From positions 186,001-250,000 of the forward strand of contig NZ_JALJRB010000003.1 of assembly GCF_022968795.1 (NCBI RefSeq): 64,000 bases of DNA, in the 5' to 3' direction. This DNA is from Desulfatitalea alkaliphila. Its GTDB lineage: Bacteria > Desulfobacterota > Desulfobacteria > Desulfobacterales > Desulfosarcinaceae. The notes under the pieces are model-generated. The model ran no database searches and was not told where the DNA came from. It saw only the letters and a program-made list of their open reading frames with translations. Within the stretch, counting starts at the first letter, position 1. Each line of letters begins with the position of its first letter. Made by a program: the position numbers and the translations under genes. Shown here piece by piece: positions 45,827 to 54,709 of this stretch.

Positions 45827-46075
45827 AGAACCGGCCCGTGGCGGCAAGGGAGCGCTTAAACCCTTTTTCCCCACGTCATGAGGCGTGTTGTACATACCCA
45901 CAAAAGCATCATCGAAAACATCCGGGTGGAAACCGCGAAATTCTATTTTCGCCAAGGCGGTCGCGCCCTGTTGCACTTCCCCATCAACCACGTTGCAGCC
46001 GACGCAAAGATCGGTTTTGCCGGCATGCAATGTCCACGGGCCATTTTACCATTTCCCGGGTTTCCCACGCCCAGG

Positions 46076-47506
46076 TTAAGCGGCCGTGCGCACACTCGGG
46101 CTGTCGGCAGTGCGGCCGTCCTCGTCGACAACCCGCACGACGTAATCGTGGGGCACAGTTGCCGGCTCACCCTTCAGCACATCGTCATAGCAAAACCGCT
46201 GCCGGCTGATCTGGGGGCGGTGGGTGATCCGGGTCACCTCCTGATTGTCCCGCAGCACCACGTAGTGATCGATGGCAGTATCGCCGGCGTAGGCACTGTC
46301 CCAACTCACCCGCACCGCCTTGCGGCCGAAGGCGGGCATCGACGCGTCCGCCTCGGCGCCTACATGACGCGGCGGGGTCAACCCCACGGCCGGCCTCTGG
46401 AAATAGGCGTTGGCCCCATCCTTGCCCGCCGCTGTAACGCGGGCTTCGATGGCGGCCATCTGCTCAGCGCCAAGAGGACTCTTCAGTTGCGCCGCCGCGA
46501 GATTGGCGCTCAGCTGGCATTTGGCCGGATCATCATCAATGCGGCCGATGCCGATGATCAGGGTGCTGACACCATCGACAGAGAGCGCATAACGGATCAG
46601 GTCCGCACTGGGCAGCTCGGCGGAACCCACCTGGTGGTAGACATCATCGATGGTGCTCGAAAAAACCGGCGCCTTGTGATAGTAGGCCGCATCGGCGAAG
46701 ACCTTCATGCCCACGATGCCCATATCGGCGGCGGCGGCAGTGGCAATCGCGTTGTGCCGGTGCGCCATGTACTTTCCGTCGCTGGGGTTGACGGTAACGA
46801 GCAGGGTGTCGATCACGCGGCGTTCATCCCTTTGAATGGCGTACATCAAGGCCGCGGTGTTCCAGTGCCCACTGATGCCGATATGCCGGACCAGGCGCTC
46901 CTTTTCGGGGTTGCAGCCGGTGCGGTCGGTGCCCTCCCGCAAATCCAGCATCGCTGCCAAAGCGCCCATCCAGGGCCGATTCGGGTCGGGATCGTCAACG
47001 CCTTCGAAAAGCATATCGATCTCTGCCATGGTATTGATGTTGTGAAACTGAATGCAGTCGAGATAAGCCCCCTCAGGGTAGCCCCCCTGGCCGTCGCCGA
47101 ACATCAGACTCAGCGCCCGGCGCACGTCATCGACCGCGGTGGCCACACCGAACCCATCGGACATGCCGTCGCTCCAGTCGGTGGGAAACCGCTCGCCCGC
47201 CGGGCAGCGAGCGGTGCGGATGTGGGTCTTGCCGGCCACAAAGAGATCGGCGCGCGCCCGTTCGTTGTAATTGCCGGCTGCAGGCGACACCCCTATCCGC
47301 CGAAAGGCGTGGCCGTAATTGCGCTGGCTCGGCCCATAAACATTGGAGGTGTCCATATAGTTGATGCCCGCATTGTAGGCCTTTTCGATGATGGCAACGG
47401 GGTCGATACCCTCGGCGGTCCATTGCAGGGAAGCCTGTCCTCCCAGGCCCAGGGTGGTCACAAAACGCTCGGTCCGGCCCAGCCGGCGTGTCATTGGTTG
47501 TGTCAT
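46076..47506 (-). CDS. Aldo/keto reductase with C-terminal beta-rich extension
   Basis: A 476-residue protein. Residues 5-350 are an aldo/keto reductase: RRLGRTERFVTTLGLGG, the Asp-Tyr pair in INYMDTSNVYGPSQRNYG, HIGISGH, and a cofactor-binding stretch near LIIGIG. The family is normally 300-350 residues. The last 110 residues (RVSWDSAYAGDTAIDHYVVLRD, VPHDYVVRVVDEDGRTA) look like a fibronectin type III-type fold, which is unusual for a cytoplasmic reductase. There is no signal peptide. ATG 47506 follows GGGAGGA. The 249-base gap at 45827-46075 contains no supported gene. Confidence 0.87.
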   Translation of the reverse strand: MTQPMTRRLGRTERFVTTLGLGGQASLQWTAEGIDPVAIIEKAYNAGINYMDTSNVYGPSQRNYGHAFRRIGVSPAAGNYNERARADLFVAGKTHIRTARCPAGERFPTDWSDGMSDGFGVATAVDDVRRALSLMFGDGQGGYPEGAYLDCIQFHNINTMAEIDMLFEGVDDPDPNRPWMGALAAMLDLREGTDRTGCNPEKERLVRHIGISGHWNTAALMYAIQRDERRVIDTLLVTVNPSDGKYMAHRHNAIATAAAADMGIVGMKVFADAAYYHKAPVFSSTIDDVYHQVGSAELPSADLIRYALSVDGVSTLIIGIGRIDDDPAKCQLSANLAAAQLKSPLGAEQMAAIEARVTAAGKDGANAYFQRPAVGLTPPRHVGAEADASMPAFGRKAVRVSWDSAYAGDTAIDHYVVLRDNQEVTRITHRPQISRQRFCYDDVLKGEPATVPHDYVVRVVDEDGRTADSPSVRTAA

Positions 47507-48095
47507 TTTGTCCTCCCTTGTTCCATGAACTGAAGATTCACTTCCGAGTCGCCCACACTGTACGCCAGGCCGTTTATGACCTGCACCCTTTCGGCGCCGG
47601 TCAGGATTGCAAGAAAGGAATTGCACCGGCGCAAGCGATCGGCCCGTTCGCCCAATTGACGTACTGTTTTCGAGTATATCGATGGTCCGCTCTTTGGGAA
47701 AGCACTTTCAATTGAATTATTGGTTTTTCCCTCTGATGTGGGGTTCGCTTTGGGACCCATCATGATTTGCCAAGCCGGCTTTGACAGCGCGATATACAGC
47801 GGCATGCACCTCGGATGGGCGCATGCCCGAATCAGCAACCATGGAATTGTAAGCCCACGCATGTGGACAATTGAAACCACACCATTGCCGGTTAAAATGC
47901 ATACAATATCCGTTGCTTGAGCTCCGGTTCGCGACATCCTGCATCGACGGTAAAGTTTACCGCGCTTCTTGCCGATATCCATTTAGAAGATGAAAGGACC
48001 GCGGACCGCCTTGCCGTGACGTAGCCCGATAGATATCCATGCTGTGGCCTGCTGATGGCGCTCTGGTCCGCATTATTGAATCGAAGGAGCATCGT
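47507..48095. other. Intergenic region without a supported gene
   Basis: This gap lies between the divergent reductase and coiled-coil genes. Short frames occur on both strands, but none has a ribosome site together with protein-like composition. The promoters of both neighbours should be here. I see no repeat or palindrome of note. Confidence 0.4.
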
Positions 48096-48917
48096 ATGGA
48101 ATCAACAGCTATTTCAAAATACACCCCCCAGTACAATACCGGCAGTGGTTTGCCGGAGAACCTGAAGACCGTTATGACCGAAAATACAAAGGCCGTGACC
48201 GTCAACACCGAAAAGCGCATGGATCTCAAGCTGGTGACGGCGGAAGGCGATAAAGTCACCATCTCCCTGGATGCCAAAATGGCTGCCCTGTATGGCAGTC
48301 ACGAAAAAAGCGCGATGGATGGGACGGGCTATGCCCATCAAAGCACAAGCTTGGCTTACGGGTCTTATGAGCGTGAGATCACCTTTGCCGTTGAAGGGGA
48401 TTTGAATGCAGATGAACGCAGAGACATCAAGCTGGCTTTAAAGTCCCTCGACCGGATGATGCATCACTTCGTCAATGGTAATCTCAAACCGATGTTGGCC
48501 AAAGCCGATCAGATAAAAGGGCTGGATACCATCGCCGGGTTTGAGGCCTCCATGTCCTTTCAGCGGCAGGTGATTCGGGCCGAGCAGAGCGAGGTGACGA
48601 TGGTTTCCCAGACACCGCCGGCGACGCAAGCAGCTTCAGCCCCGGCAAGCGAACCGTCCCAGCCCGAACTGGACAAGCTGGCGGAGAGCGCCGATGCCGT
48701 CGGCGATGCCATGGCCGAAAAGATAAAAGCCAATCGAGACCGTATCGATCGGATGGTGGCCTTTTTTGAAAAACTTGTGGATGATTACCGGCAACAGGTC
48801 CAGGGGCTGAACAAGATCGGCACCCGCATGATTGATCGGATTGCCCAGCGGGTAAACGATGCACTGGCACGGCACACTTCAGAAACCGGCAGTGCCGGAC
48901 CGGCGGATGAGGCGTAG
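48096..48917 (+). CDS. Hypothetical soluble protein with long C-terminal helices
   Basis: A 273-residue protein with no signal or membrane segment. Residues 1-80 are beta-rich (TEKRMDLKLVTAEGDKVTISLD), residues 85-160 contain an acidic helical segment (NADERRDIKLALKSLDRMMHHF), there is a Pro/Ala/Ser linker near 190-205, and the last 65 residues are helical and amphipathic. I do not recognise the family. ATG 48096 follows AAGGAG at good spacing. The phase and composition argue that it is real. Confidence 0.7.
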   Translation: MESTAISKYTPQYNTGSGLPENLKTVMTENTKAVTVNTEKRMDLKLVTAEGDKVTISLDAKMAALYGSHEKSAMDGTGYAHQSTSLAYGSYEREITFAVEGDLNADERRDIKLALKSLDRMMHHFVNGNLKPMLAKADQIKGLDTIAGFEASMSFQRQVIRAEQSEVTMVSQTPPATQAASAPASEPSQPELDKLAESADAVGDAMAEKIKANRDRIDRMVAFFEKLVDDYRQQVQGLNKIGTRMIDRIAQRVNDALARHTSETGSAGPADEA

Positions 48918-48940
48918 ATTGTCAAAAACAGGTCACAGGG

Positions 48941-49099
48941 TTCGCCGATGTCGACGAGTATGCGGCAGGCTTCGTCATAACCACGCCCCGATCCGCGCCC
49001 GACAGGTTCTTTGACCGTGGACCAGGCCTTGGGAAAATCGCTGGACAGATTCTCCAAGTACGCCTTGCGTTTCTCACGTCGCTTGACCCCCCGTTGCTT
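48941..49099 (-). pseudogene. Possible remnant of a SWIM zinc-finger-type protein
   Basis: Downstream of an in-frame TGA (49100-49102), the minus strand reads KRREKRKAYLENLSSDFPKA and then GSGRGYDEACRILVDIGE. This resembles the helical region after the SWIM zinc finger in a common bacterial family (AYL-L-KR...YD-AV-LL-DL). There is no start codon or zinc motif. The match is from memory of the family pattern, so it is uncertain. The gap at 48918-49306 holds no other gene. Confidence 0.25.
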
Positions 49100-49306
49100 T
49101 CAGTCCTGTTTTTGCTTCTCCAGTCGGATCGGACGCGCCTTTTCGGCGCACTGCCGCAATTCTCCTACCGTACGCCGGGGTGCGTCGGTGCCGCCTGTCT
49201 CTGAGCCGCGCCGCCAGGATGCGAACCGGTTCCTGACAGATCGCTCGACCGCCCGCCCTTATCTTGAACTGCTGCAAATAATGCAACAGTCGCCTCCTTG
49301 TTCAAT

Positions 49307-50110
49307 TCAACCGTTCTGAGAGAATAACTTTTTTGTATCTTCATCCGCAGGGAAAAGGGACTCAATCCGGAGTTCCTGTGTTGTCATGTCCAGCGGGGTA
49401 CCCAATGTAGTGATCGTAGTGAAGAAGCTCGCCTTTATATCGTCTTTTTCAAAGGTCAAATTCATAACCGGCAGATTGTCATCAACATGCCATTCGATTT
49501 GCGCTTCACTAGTCCTCTGCCGCGCGACCTCACTATATAATGCAAACAATTCGATGTTTTGAGTCGCAGCGGCCTCATCCCACAGTCGATTAAGCAAAAA
49601 CTGCTCTACCCCCGACCAATCTTTGATGTGTGGCTTCAACCCGTCTTCGGCAAAGGTCATGCGGTACACATTCCGGTATTTCTCCAGCGCATATTCCCCC
49701 GCAAGGTATTTGATCATTTGCTTGTAGCCGGAATTGGTCATCAAGATATCATACGCCGCATTCAATACAAATGACGGATATGGCTCATGCTTTTCGAGCA
49801 TGCGCCACAAGGCATGTCGGATGATTTCCATCTTTTCGCCGTTAAGCGGTTCTTCACCAAACTCGGAAGCATACCCTGCGGCCTTCAGAAATCCATTGCG
49901 GTGTCTGAGCGACAGTTTCAACGAATGGGCTATTTTCAAGATCAGATTGCGGCTGGGCCGGGACCTGCCTGTTTCCACAAAACTTAAATGTTTTGAGGAA
50001 ACACCAACCTCCAGCGCCAGATCCAATTGGCTCATCCTGTTAAAGTTACGCCAAAAACGGAGGAGATCCCCCACGGATGCGTTTTTTGGTAGCCTTATCA
50101 AACTCTGCAT
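49307..50110 (-). CDS. XRE-family regulator with MmyB-like ligand-binding domain
   Basis: A 267-residue DNA-binding protein. Residues 12-75 are an XRE helix-turn-helix (LLRFWRNFNRMSQLDLALEVGVSS with SFVETGRSRPS). Residues 95-260 match the MmyB-type effector domain (PYPSFVLNAAYDILMTNSGYK), which in the family is thought to bind fatty acids or other hydrophobic ligands. It is divergent from the 4-TM gene at 50204, separated by 93 bases, so it may control that gene. Confidence 0.88.
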   Translation of the reverse strand: MQSLIRLPKNASVGDLLRFWRNFNRMSQLDLALEVGVSSKHLSFVETGRSRPSRNLILKIAHSLKLSLRHRNGFLKAAGYASEFGEEPLNGEKMEIIRHALWRMLEKHEPYPSFVLNAAYDILMTNSGYKQMIKYLAGEYALEKYRNVYRMTFAEDGLKPHIKDWSGVEQFLLNRLWDEAAATQNIELFALYSEVARQRTSEAQIEWHVDDNLPVMNLTFEKDDIKASFFTTITTLGTPLDMTTQELRIESLFPADEDTKKLFSQNG

Positions 50111-50203
50111 TGTTTTTACCTGTGAGGTAATTGATTTCCTGATCTTTACAATGCATCATATTCGGAAAGACAGGTCGAATCAACCCCTAAAAGGAGGTTC
50201 AAG

Positions 50204-50626
50204 ATGAAAGATATTTGGAGAACCTGGATGATGCTGTGGGCGCTGGCGGTCGGCGGGTTCGGGATTGTTTTGACGCTTGGCGCACTCGACGCCACCAGTT
50301 GGCCGGTCAGAACGCTCTTCACCTTTCTTCGACCTGACATTCCGGCCGACTTCACCCCACACCTGCGCTTCTCGCTGGCCGTCCTGGGTCCGGTCACCCT
50401 CGGATGGTGTTTTACCCTTATCGGCGTAATCAAGGCGTCGGACCATCTTCCCGATGCTACGCATAAGTACATCTGGACTTGGGTCACGCTCGGCGTGCTC
50501 ACCTGGTTCATCATCGACAGTATTCTATCCGTGGCGACAGGCTTTTGGCGCAACACGATCCCGAACATCACATACTTAGTTGCTTATCTCATACCCCTCT
50601 TCCAATCAGGAGTAATGAAGCGTTGA
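50204..50626 (+). CDS. Hypothetical four-helix membrane protein
   Basis: A 140-residue protein with four predicted membrane helices (about 8-27, 55-76, 87-108 and 115-135). I recognise no family motif. The start is preceded by AAAAGGAGG at 50188-50196, a strong ribosome site. It is the only gene divergent from the XRE-MmyB regulator, whose relatives often regulate an adjacent reductase or transporter gene. A transporter-like or lipid-related role is inference. Confidence 0.75.
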   Translation: MKDIWRTWMMLWALAVGGFGIVLTLGALDATSWPVRTLFTFLRPDIPADFTPHLRFSLAVLGPVTLGWCFTLIGVIKASDHLPDATHKYIWTWVTLGVLTWFIIDSILSVATGFWRNTIPNITYLVAYLIPLFQSGVMKR

Positions 50627-51187
50627 GAATAAAGGAGATTGCGAAGAGACCACAATCCGGATTCTACCCATAATTGCAGGATGTCTCGCGGTGCTGTTCG
50701 TGCTCTACAATGGTTTCAAAGATGACGAAATGAAAAATCGTTGCACATTGCGATTACATACCACGATCACAAGCCTGCCCTTCTTGGAATATCGCTACGA
50801 ATATCCAGGCTATACCCAGCGCAGGGCCTTTTCCAACTCCGGCGAAGACAGCCTCACCTTCGGCCCCAATAACAGCTGAAGGTTGCCTCCCTTGCCCACA
50901 AACCGGCGAAGCTCGGTGGTGACCACGCCCCCAGATCATATGTGGCATTGTCCTTTTAATAAATGGGTGATAAGCAATATCCTGGTTTCGACTCAATAAG
51001 CGAACAGGGCATCGCCCTTTAAGCCCCTGTCCGTTGCCACAATCGAACCGGGTAACAACTGTGCGTTACGGACCATCGATTTTGGGAAGTCGCAATCTCA
51101 ACACTCTGCCCATCCCGGTTTTTCTTCAACACCTATTGCCCCATTGCCTTTGGTCCAAGCAGTTACAGCCCTTCAGGGAGAAAAAAC
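50627..51187. other. Intergenic region without a supported gene
   Basis: The frames here are short and lack ribosome sites. The region contains the end of the 4-TM transcript and the upstream region of the outer-membrane protein. No tRNA, repeat or terminator was recognised. Confidence 0.4.
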
Positions 51188-51961
51188 ATGCTCAGCTTAT
51201 CAAGGATTCCCGCCTTTTGCCTTGCCTGTCTGTTGTCGCTTGCGGCCGCCGCCGCTGCTCCGGCGGCCGAACCAAACCATTGGCGCCGGTTCGCCTTCGA
51301 GCTTGAAGTCGGCCCTGTGTGGCAAACCAGAAACGATGTGCGAATACCCGGCGATACCGGAACTGAATTTTCGCTCAAGGACCTGACCGGCAGCGGGCCT
51401 TATCCTGCCGGCCGCATCACCCTCGACTGGAACATTCGACAGCGGCATGGGTTGCGTTTCATAGTGGCGCCATTCCAGTTCGACGGCAAGGGCAGTTTCG
51501 ATCGATCGGTTTCCTTTTCCGGCGGCACTTTCGCTCCAGGGACCTCGACCAAGGGGACATACAAATTCAACACCTATCGGGCAGGCTATCGGTATCTTTT
51601 TTTTAACACCGATGCGTGGCAAATGCGGGTGGGTGCGACGATCCTGGTGCGCGACGCGAAAATAGAACTGGAGCAGAACGGCATAAGCGCCTCCGACAGC
51701 GATTTCGGCTTTGCACCACTTTTGAACTTTTCTGCTCAATGGGCCTTTGCACCGCGCTGGACAGCCATACTGGACTTTGAAGGGCTGGCCGGCGGTCCCG
51801 GCCGGGCCCTCGATCTATCCCTGAAAGTGCGCTATGCCCTGAACGATCACTGGAGCGTCGGCGCCGGTTACCGCACGCTGGAAGGCGGCGCCGATTCAGA
51901 TGATGTCTACAACTTCAGCTGGTTCCATTACGCACTGTTGACCCTTGGGTATCAATTCTGA
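51188..51961 (+). CDS. Outer-membrane beta-barrel protein
   Basis: A 257-residue exported protein. A Sec signal (LACLLSLAAAAAAPAAE) is followed by alternating polar and aromatic strands: RFAFELEVGPVW, YKFNTYRAGYRYLFF, LSLKVRYALNDHWSVGAGYR. It ends in YALLTLGYQF, with the terminal Phe used for outer-membrane insertion. The size fits a small barrel of 8-10 strands. Function unknown. AGGGAG precedes the ATG. It ends 357 bases before the AbiE operon. Confidence 0.85.
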   Translation: MLSLSRIPAFCLACLLSLAAAAAAPAAEPNHWRRFAFELEVGPVWQTRNDVRIPGDTGTEFSLKDLTGSGPYPAGRITLDWNIRQRHGLRFIVAPFQFDGKGSFDRSVSFSGGTFAPGTSTKGTYKFNTYRAGYRYLFFNTDAWQMRVGATILVRDAKIELEQNGISASDSDFGFAPLLNFSAQWAFAPRWTAILDFEGLAGGPGRALDLSLKVRYALNDHWSVGAGYRTLEGGADSDDVYNFSWFHYALLTLGYQF

Positions 51962-52239
51962 TCATTATCCCGCATGATGGATCAAGGCGCCAGAAAGAAG
52001 GGGAAAAGTGCTATCCAGAAATCTCGGCGCCGCTGGACCGGGATGGGACCACAATCCCACCTTTCCCACCCCGGCCTGCAATGCCTGCGATTTCCTGTTT
52101 CCAGTGTACAGACACCTTTTTCCGGCTTAATATGAGTCCGGTTGTCAATGGACCCAATCAATTTGACAAATAGACGCTTTAGTAGTAATTTATTAAGCAT
52201 TATTTCACCCGATTGTTAAATCATCTAAAAGATCCGAGT

Positions 52240-52283
52240 TCAATATATTTGACTTTTTTTATAGATAAGACTAATTATATTGA
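52240..52283. promoter_or_regulatory. Inverted repeat upstream of abiEi, candidate autoregulatory operator
   Basis: TCAATATA (52240-52247) and TATATTGA (52276-52283) are perfect inverted arms 28 bases apart. The AT-rich spacer contains TTGACT (52249-52254), a good -35, and TATATT (52276-52281) resembles a -10, but the two are 21 bases apart, so they do not form a normal promoter. AbiEi antitoxins are known to bind inverted repeats in their own promoter, so this is a plausible site. The gap at 51962-52318 has no gene. Confidence 0.45.
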
Positions 52284-52318
52284 TGCGATATCGGCCTAAC
52301 GTCAAATTGGATCAATCG

Positions 52319-53125
52319 ATGAAAGTGGATGAATTTCTGCAACAGCATGCGGTGTTTACCGTGGAGGAGCTGGACCGCTTCCTGTCCGCAAGGGGGGCGG
52401 GCAATCCGAACACCCGCCGGTCGCTGTTGACCTACTACCGTAAAAAGGGGCGCATCATACCGATCCGGCGGAGCCTGTATGCGACAGTGCCAGCGGGCGC
52501 CGATCCGACATCGAGCCCGGTCGATCCTTACCTGGTGGCGGCCAAGCTAACCCCGGATGCGGTGCTTGCCTATCATACGGCGCTGGCGTTTCACGGAAAG
52601 GCCTACTCGATCTATATGCGGCTGCACTATGTGTCGGCAAACAAATCCATGCCGTTGACGTTTCAGGGTCATGACTTCATACGTGCTCCCGTGCCGCCGG
52701 CCCTGGTGGCCAAGGACGAAGCAATGTTCGGTGTTATCCGACGCAACCGGTCCGGTGTGGACCTGCGGGTCACAAGCCTTGAGAGAACCCTGGTGGATGT
52801 GCTGGACCGGCCGGACCTGACCGGCAGTTGGGAGGAGATATGGCGCTCCCTGGAGTCGGTTGAATTCTTCGACCTGGATCAGATCATCGCCTATGTCCTT
52901 TTACTGGAAAATGCAACCACGGCCGCAAAGGTAGGATTTTTTTTGGCGCAGCATAAAGAGGCATTGATGGTTGAGGATGTCCACATAGAACCTTTGCGAA
53001 GGCTGCGCCCCCGCCAACCCCACTATTTTGTGCGCGGCAAGCGCGACGGATGCCGGTGGGTCGGGGATTGGAACCTGATGATCCCGGAGGAGATATTGAA
53101 CAGATCCTGGGAGGAGGTGCTGTGA
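52319..53125 (+). CDS. abiEi: Type IV antitoxin, AbiEi family transcriptional regulator
   Basis: A 268-residue AbiEi antitoxin. The N-terminal winged helix is MKVDEFLQQHAVFTVEELDR with TRRSLLTYYRKKGRI. The central and C-terminal parts match the AbiEi antitoxin domain (YHTALAFHG, RTLVDVLDRPDLTGSWEEIWRS). It represses its own operon and opposes the AbiEii toxin without stable contact. In-frame TTG 52280 and ATG 52283 lie upstream; I prefer ATG 52319 because it opens directly on the winged helix. The toxin gene overlaps by four bases. Confidence 0.9.
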   Translation: MKVDEFLQQHAVFTVEELDRFLSARGAGNPNTRRSLLTYYRKKGRIIPIRRSLYATVPAGADPTSSPVDPYLVAAKLTPDAVLAYHTALAFHGKAYSIYMRLHYVSANKSMPLTFQGHDFIRAPVPPALVAKDEAMFGVIRRNRSGVDLRVTSLERTLVDVLDRPDLTGSWEEIWRSLESVEFFDLDQIIAYVLLLENATTAAKVGFFLAQHKEALMVEDVHIEPLRRLRPRQPHYFVRGKRDGCRWVGDWNLMIPEEILNRSWEEVL

Positions 53126-54093
53126 TTTTCTCACCGTCGGAAGTATTGCCCATCGCCGCGTCCACGGGCTTCAGGGCGGAGATGGTCGAAAAGGTGCTCC
53201 ACCTGCTCAATCTTCTGGACCAGTTAAACCGCCACCCGATGCTGAAAGGCAAATGGGTATTGAAGGGCGGTACCGCGTTGAACCTGTTCGTCTTCGATCT
53301 TCCCCGTTTATCGGTGGACATCGACCTCAACTATGTCGGGGCGCTGGAGCGAGATGCCATGCTGGCCGACCGGCCCAAGGTCGAACAAGCGGCTCAGGCG
53401 GTATTTTCCCGGGAGGGGTTCACCTCCAAACGGGTACCGACCGAACATGCCGGCGGCAAGTGGCGATTGAGCTATCAGAGCTACACCGGGCAGAGCGGCA
53501 ATCTCGAAGTAGATCTGAATTTCATGTTCAGACAGCCGCTATGGGATATTGAGACTGCCGATTCCCATGCGCTCGGCAATTTCCAGGCTAGAAATATCAC
53601 TCTCCCTGACCGGCATGAGCTGGCGGCCGGCAAGCTTACAGCACTGCTGGCACGCGGTCAGGCACGGGATTTATTCGATTGTCACCGAATTTTCACGATG
53701 AAAGGGATCGACCGAGAACGCCTCCGGCTCGCTTTCGTCGTCTATGGCGGGATGAACCGCAAGGACTGGAGAACGGTTTCAATCGCGGATGTGGAATTTG
53801 ATCCCGATGAGTTGGCAAGGCTGCTCATTCCCACGTTGAACAGGCGATTCATGGAAAAGCAGGGTCCACCTGCCGAATATGGGAAACGGCTTGTAAAGGA
53901 ATGCCAAGAAAAGCTGAAAGCGATTCTGCCCTTCAATGCTCCAGAGCGTGAATTTCTGGATTTGCTGTTGGAAAAGGGGGAGATCGATGCATCGATCCTC
54001 ACGCGTGACAAAGCGCTTCAAGAATGCATCCAAAGCCAGCCGCTTCTCCAATGGAAGGCCCTTAACGTAAAACGCCACAAGGGATTGGATTGA
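53122..54093 (+). CDS. abiEii: AbiEii-family nucleotidyltransferase toxin
   Basis: A 323-residue toxin of the AbiEii/AbiGii nucleotidyltransferase family. KGGTALNLF with LSVDIDLNYVG gives the Gly-Gly and Asp-x-Asp metal site, and the later Lys in LAAGKLTALLARGQARDLFD is a family motif. Related toxins transfer nucleotides to tRNA and arrest growth, and the system protects against phage. The start is GTG at 53122 in the GTGA overlap with the antitoxin, after GGAGGAGG. It is 370 bases from a tRNA-Asn gene, a common site for mobile DNA. All key residues are present. Confidence 0.9.
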   Translation: MIFSPSEVLPIAASTGFRAEMVEKVLHLLNLLDQLNRHPMLKGKWVLKGGTALNLFVFDLPRLSVDIDLNYVGALERDAMLADRPKVEQAAQAVFSREGFTSKRVPTEHAGGKWRLSYQSYTGQSGNLEVDLNFMFRQPLWDIETADSHALGNFQARNITLPDRHELAAGKLTALLARGQARDLFDCHRIFTMKGIDRERLRLAFVVYGGMNRKDWRTVSIADVEFDPDELARLLIPTLNRRFMEKQGPPAEYGKRLVKECQEKLKAILPFNAPEREFLDLLLEKGEIDASILTRDKALQECIQSQPLLQWKALNVKRHKGLD

Positions 54094-54390
54094 AAGGATC
54101 CACAAGGTCGTGACATAGACTCATTCGATGGGTAACAACTGCCAGTGGCTATGCAGCTACTTCACACAACCTCAAACCACGTATGCCCTGGTGCAACCGG
54201 CCTGTTAACCAAGGAATTCTGAAAAACGGAGAATCAGAGAATTCCGCGTTCGTTTCGGGGTCCGAAGGCCAATTTCAGGTTAAATGTTCGGCGCGGGACA
54301 TGAAACAGGCGGTTTGGCGGAGAATCGAGAATGCAGCCGGGAGTGTCGGGGTTGGCGTAACCTTATGAAATCATGGCCACAATAACAACG

Positions 54391-54417
54391 AAGCCCCGCA
54401 TCATGGATGCGGGGCTT
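54391..54417. terminator. Perfect 12-bp terminator hairpin
   Basis: AAGCCCCGCATC, loop ATG, GATGCGGGGCTT. A TTTATT tail follows on the plus strand and TCGTTGTTATT on the minus strand. It lies about 300 bases after abiEii and 44 bases after the end of tRNA-Asn, so it probably ends the tRNA transcript and may act in both directions. The rest of the 54094-54460 gap holds no gene. Confidence 0.75.
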
Positions 54418-54460
54418 TATTCGTTAAGCAACCGGTTAGGAAAAAGGTTGCATTCGTGAT

Positions 54461-54536
54461 TGGCTCCCTGAGTAGGACTTGAACCTACAACCTAGTGGTT
54501 AACAGCCACCCGCTCTGCCGATTGAGCTATCAGGGA
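54461..54536 (-). tRNA. tRNA-Asn (anticodon GTT)
   Basis: A 76-base cloverleaf on the minus strand. The acceptor arms are TCCCTGA and TCAGGGA, followed by G and an encoded CCA. The D arm is GCTC...GAGC, the anticodon loop is CTGTTAA with anticodon GTT, and the T loop contains TTCAAGT. It lies 174 bases downstream of aspS on the same strand, and a strong hairpin follows. Confidence 0.97.
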
Positions 54537-54645
54537 TCGTGGTCGGGGCTTTTGAAAGCGCCCCTCACTGAAAAATGGGTTTTTACAAAAGCCGTTGGTA
54601 ATTGTCAAGGGCTATGATGGTGGTTTTTGTTTCTGGGTCTATTTC

Positions 54646-54690
54646 CCGTCGGCCGGGGGCATCCTTGTTCGGGGTGCCCCCGGCCGACGG
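54646..54690. other. Very strong stem-loop between aspS and tRNA-Asn
   Basis: Arms CCGTCGGCCGGGGGCA (54646-54661) and TGCCCCCGGCCGACGG (54675-54690) pair perfectly over 16 bases, and three more pairs including one wobble extend inward to a 7-base loop. It starts 20 bases after the aspS stop. There is no U-tract, so it may protect the aspS mRNA end or separate aspS from the tRNA transcript, perhaps with Rho. Confidence 0.6.
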
Positions 54691-54709
54691 ATTGATTTTG
54701 GGTCGCCGC

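Noticed and set aside
45731-46030. 99-codon minus-strand frame (VVDGEVQQGATALAKIEF)
   Set aside because: It resembled a hydrophobic-cofactor protein at first sight, but it overlaps the end of the glyoxalase-like gene and no family could be named.
45878-47533. A plus-strand open frame of 551 codons
   Set aside because: It is a shadow of the aldo/keto reductase gene on the minus strand.
54461-54536. tRNA-Asn as an attachment site for an integrated element
   Set aside because: No integrase and no direct repeat of the tRNA 3' end was seen in the window.
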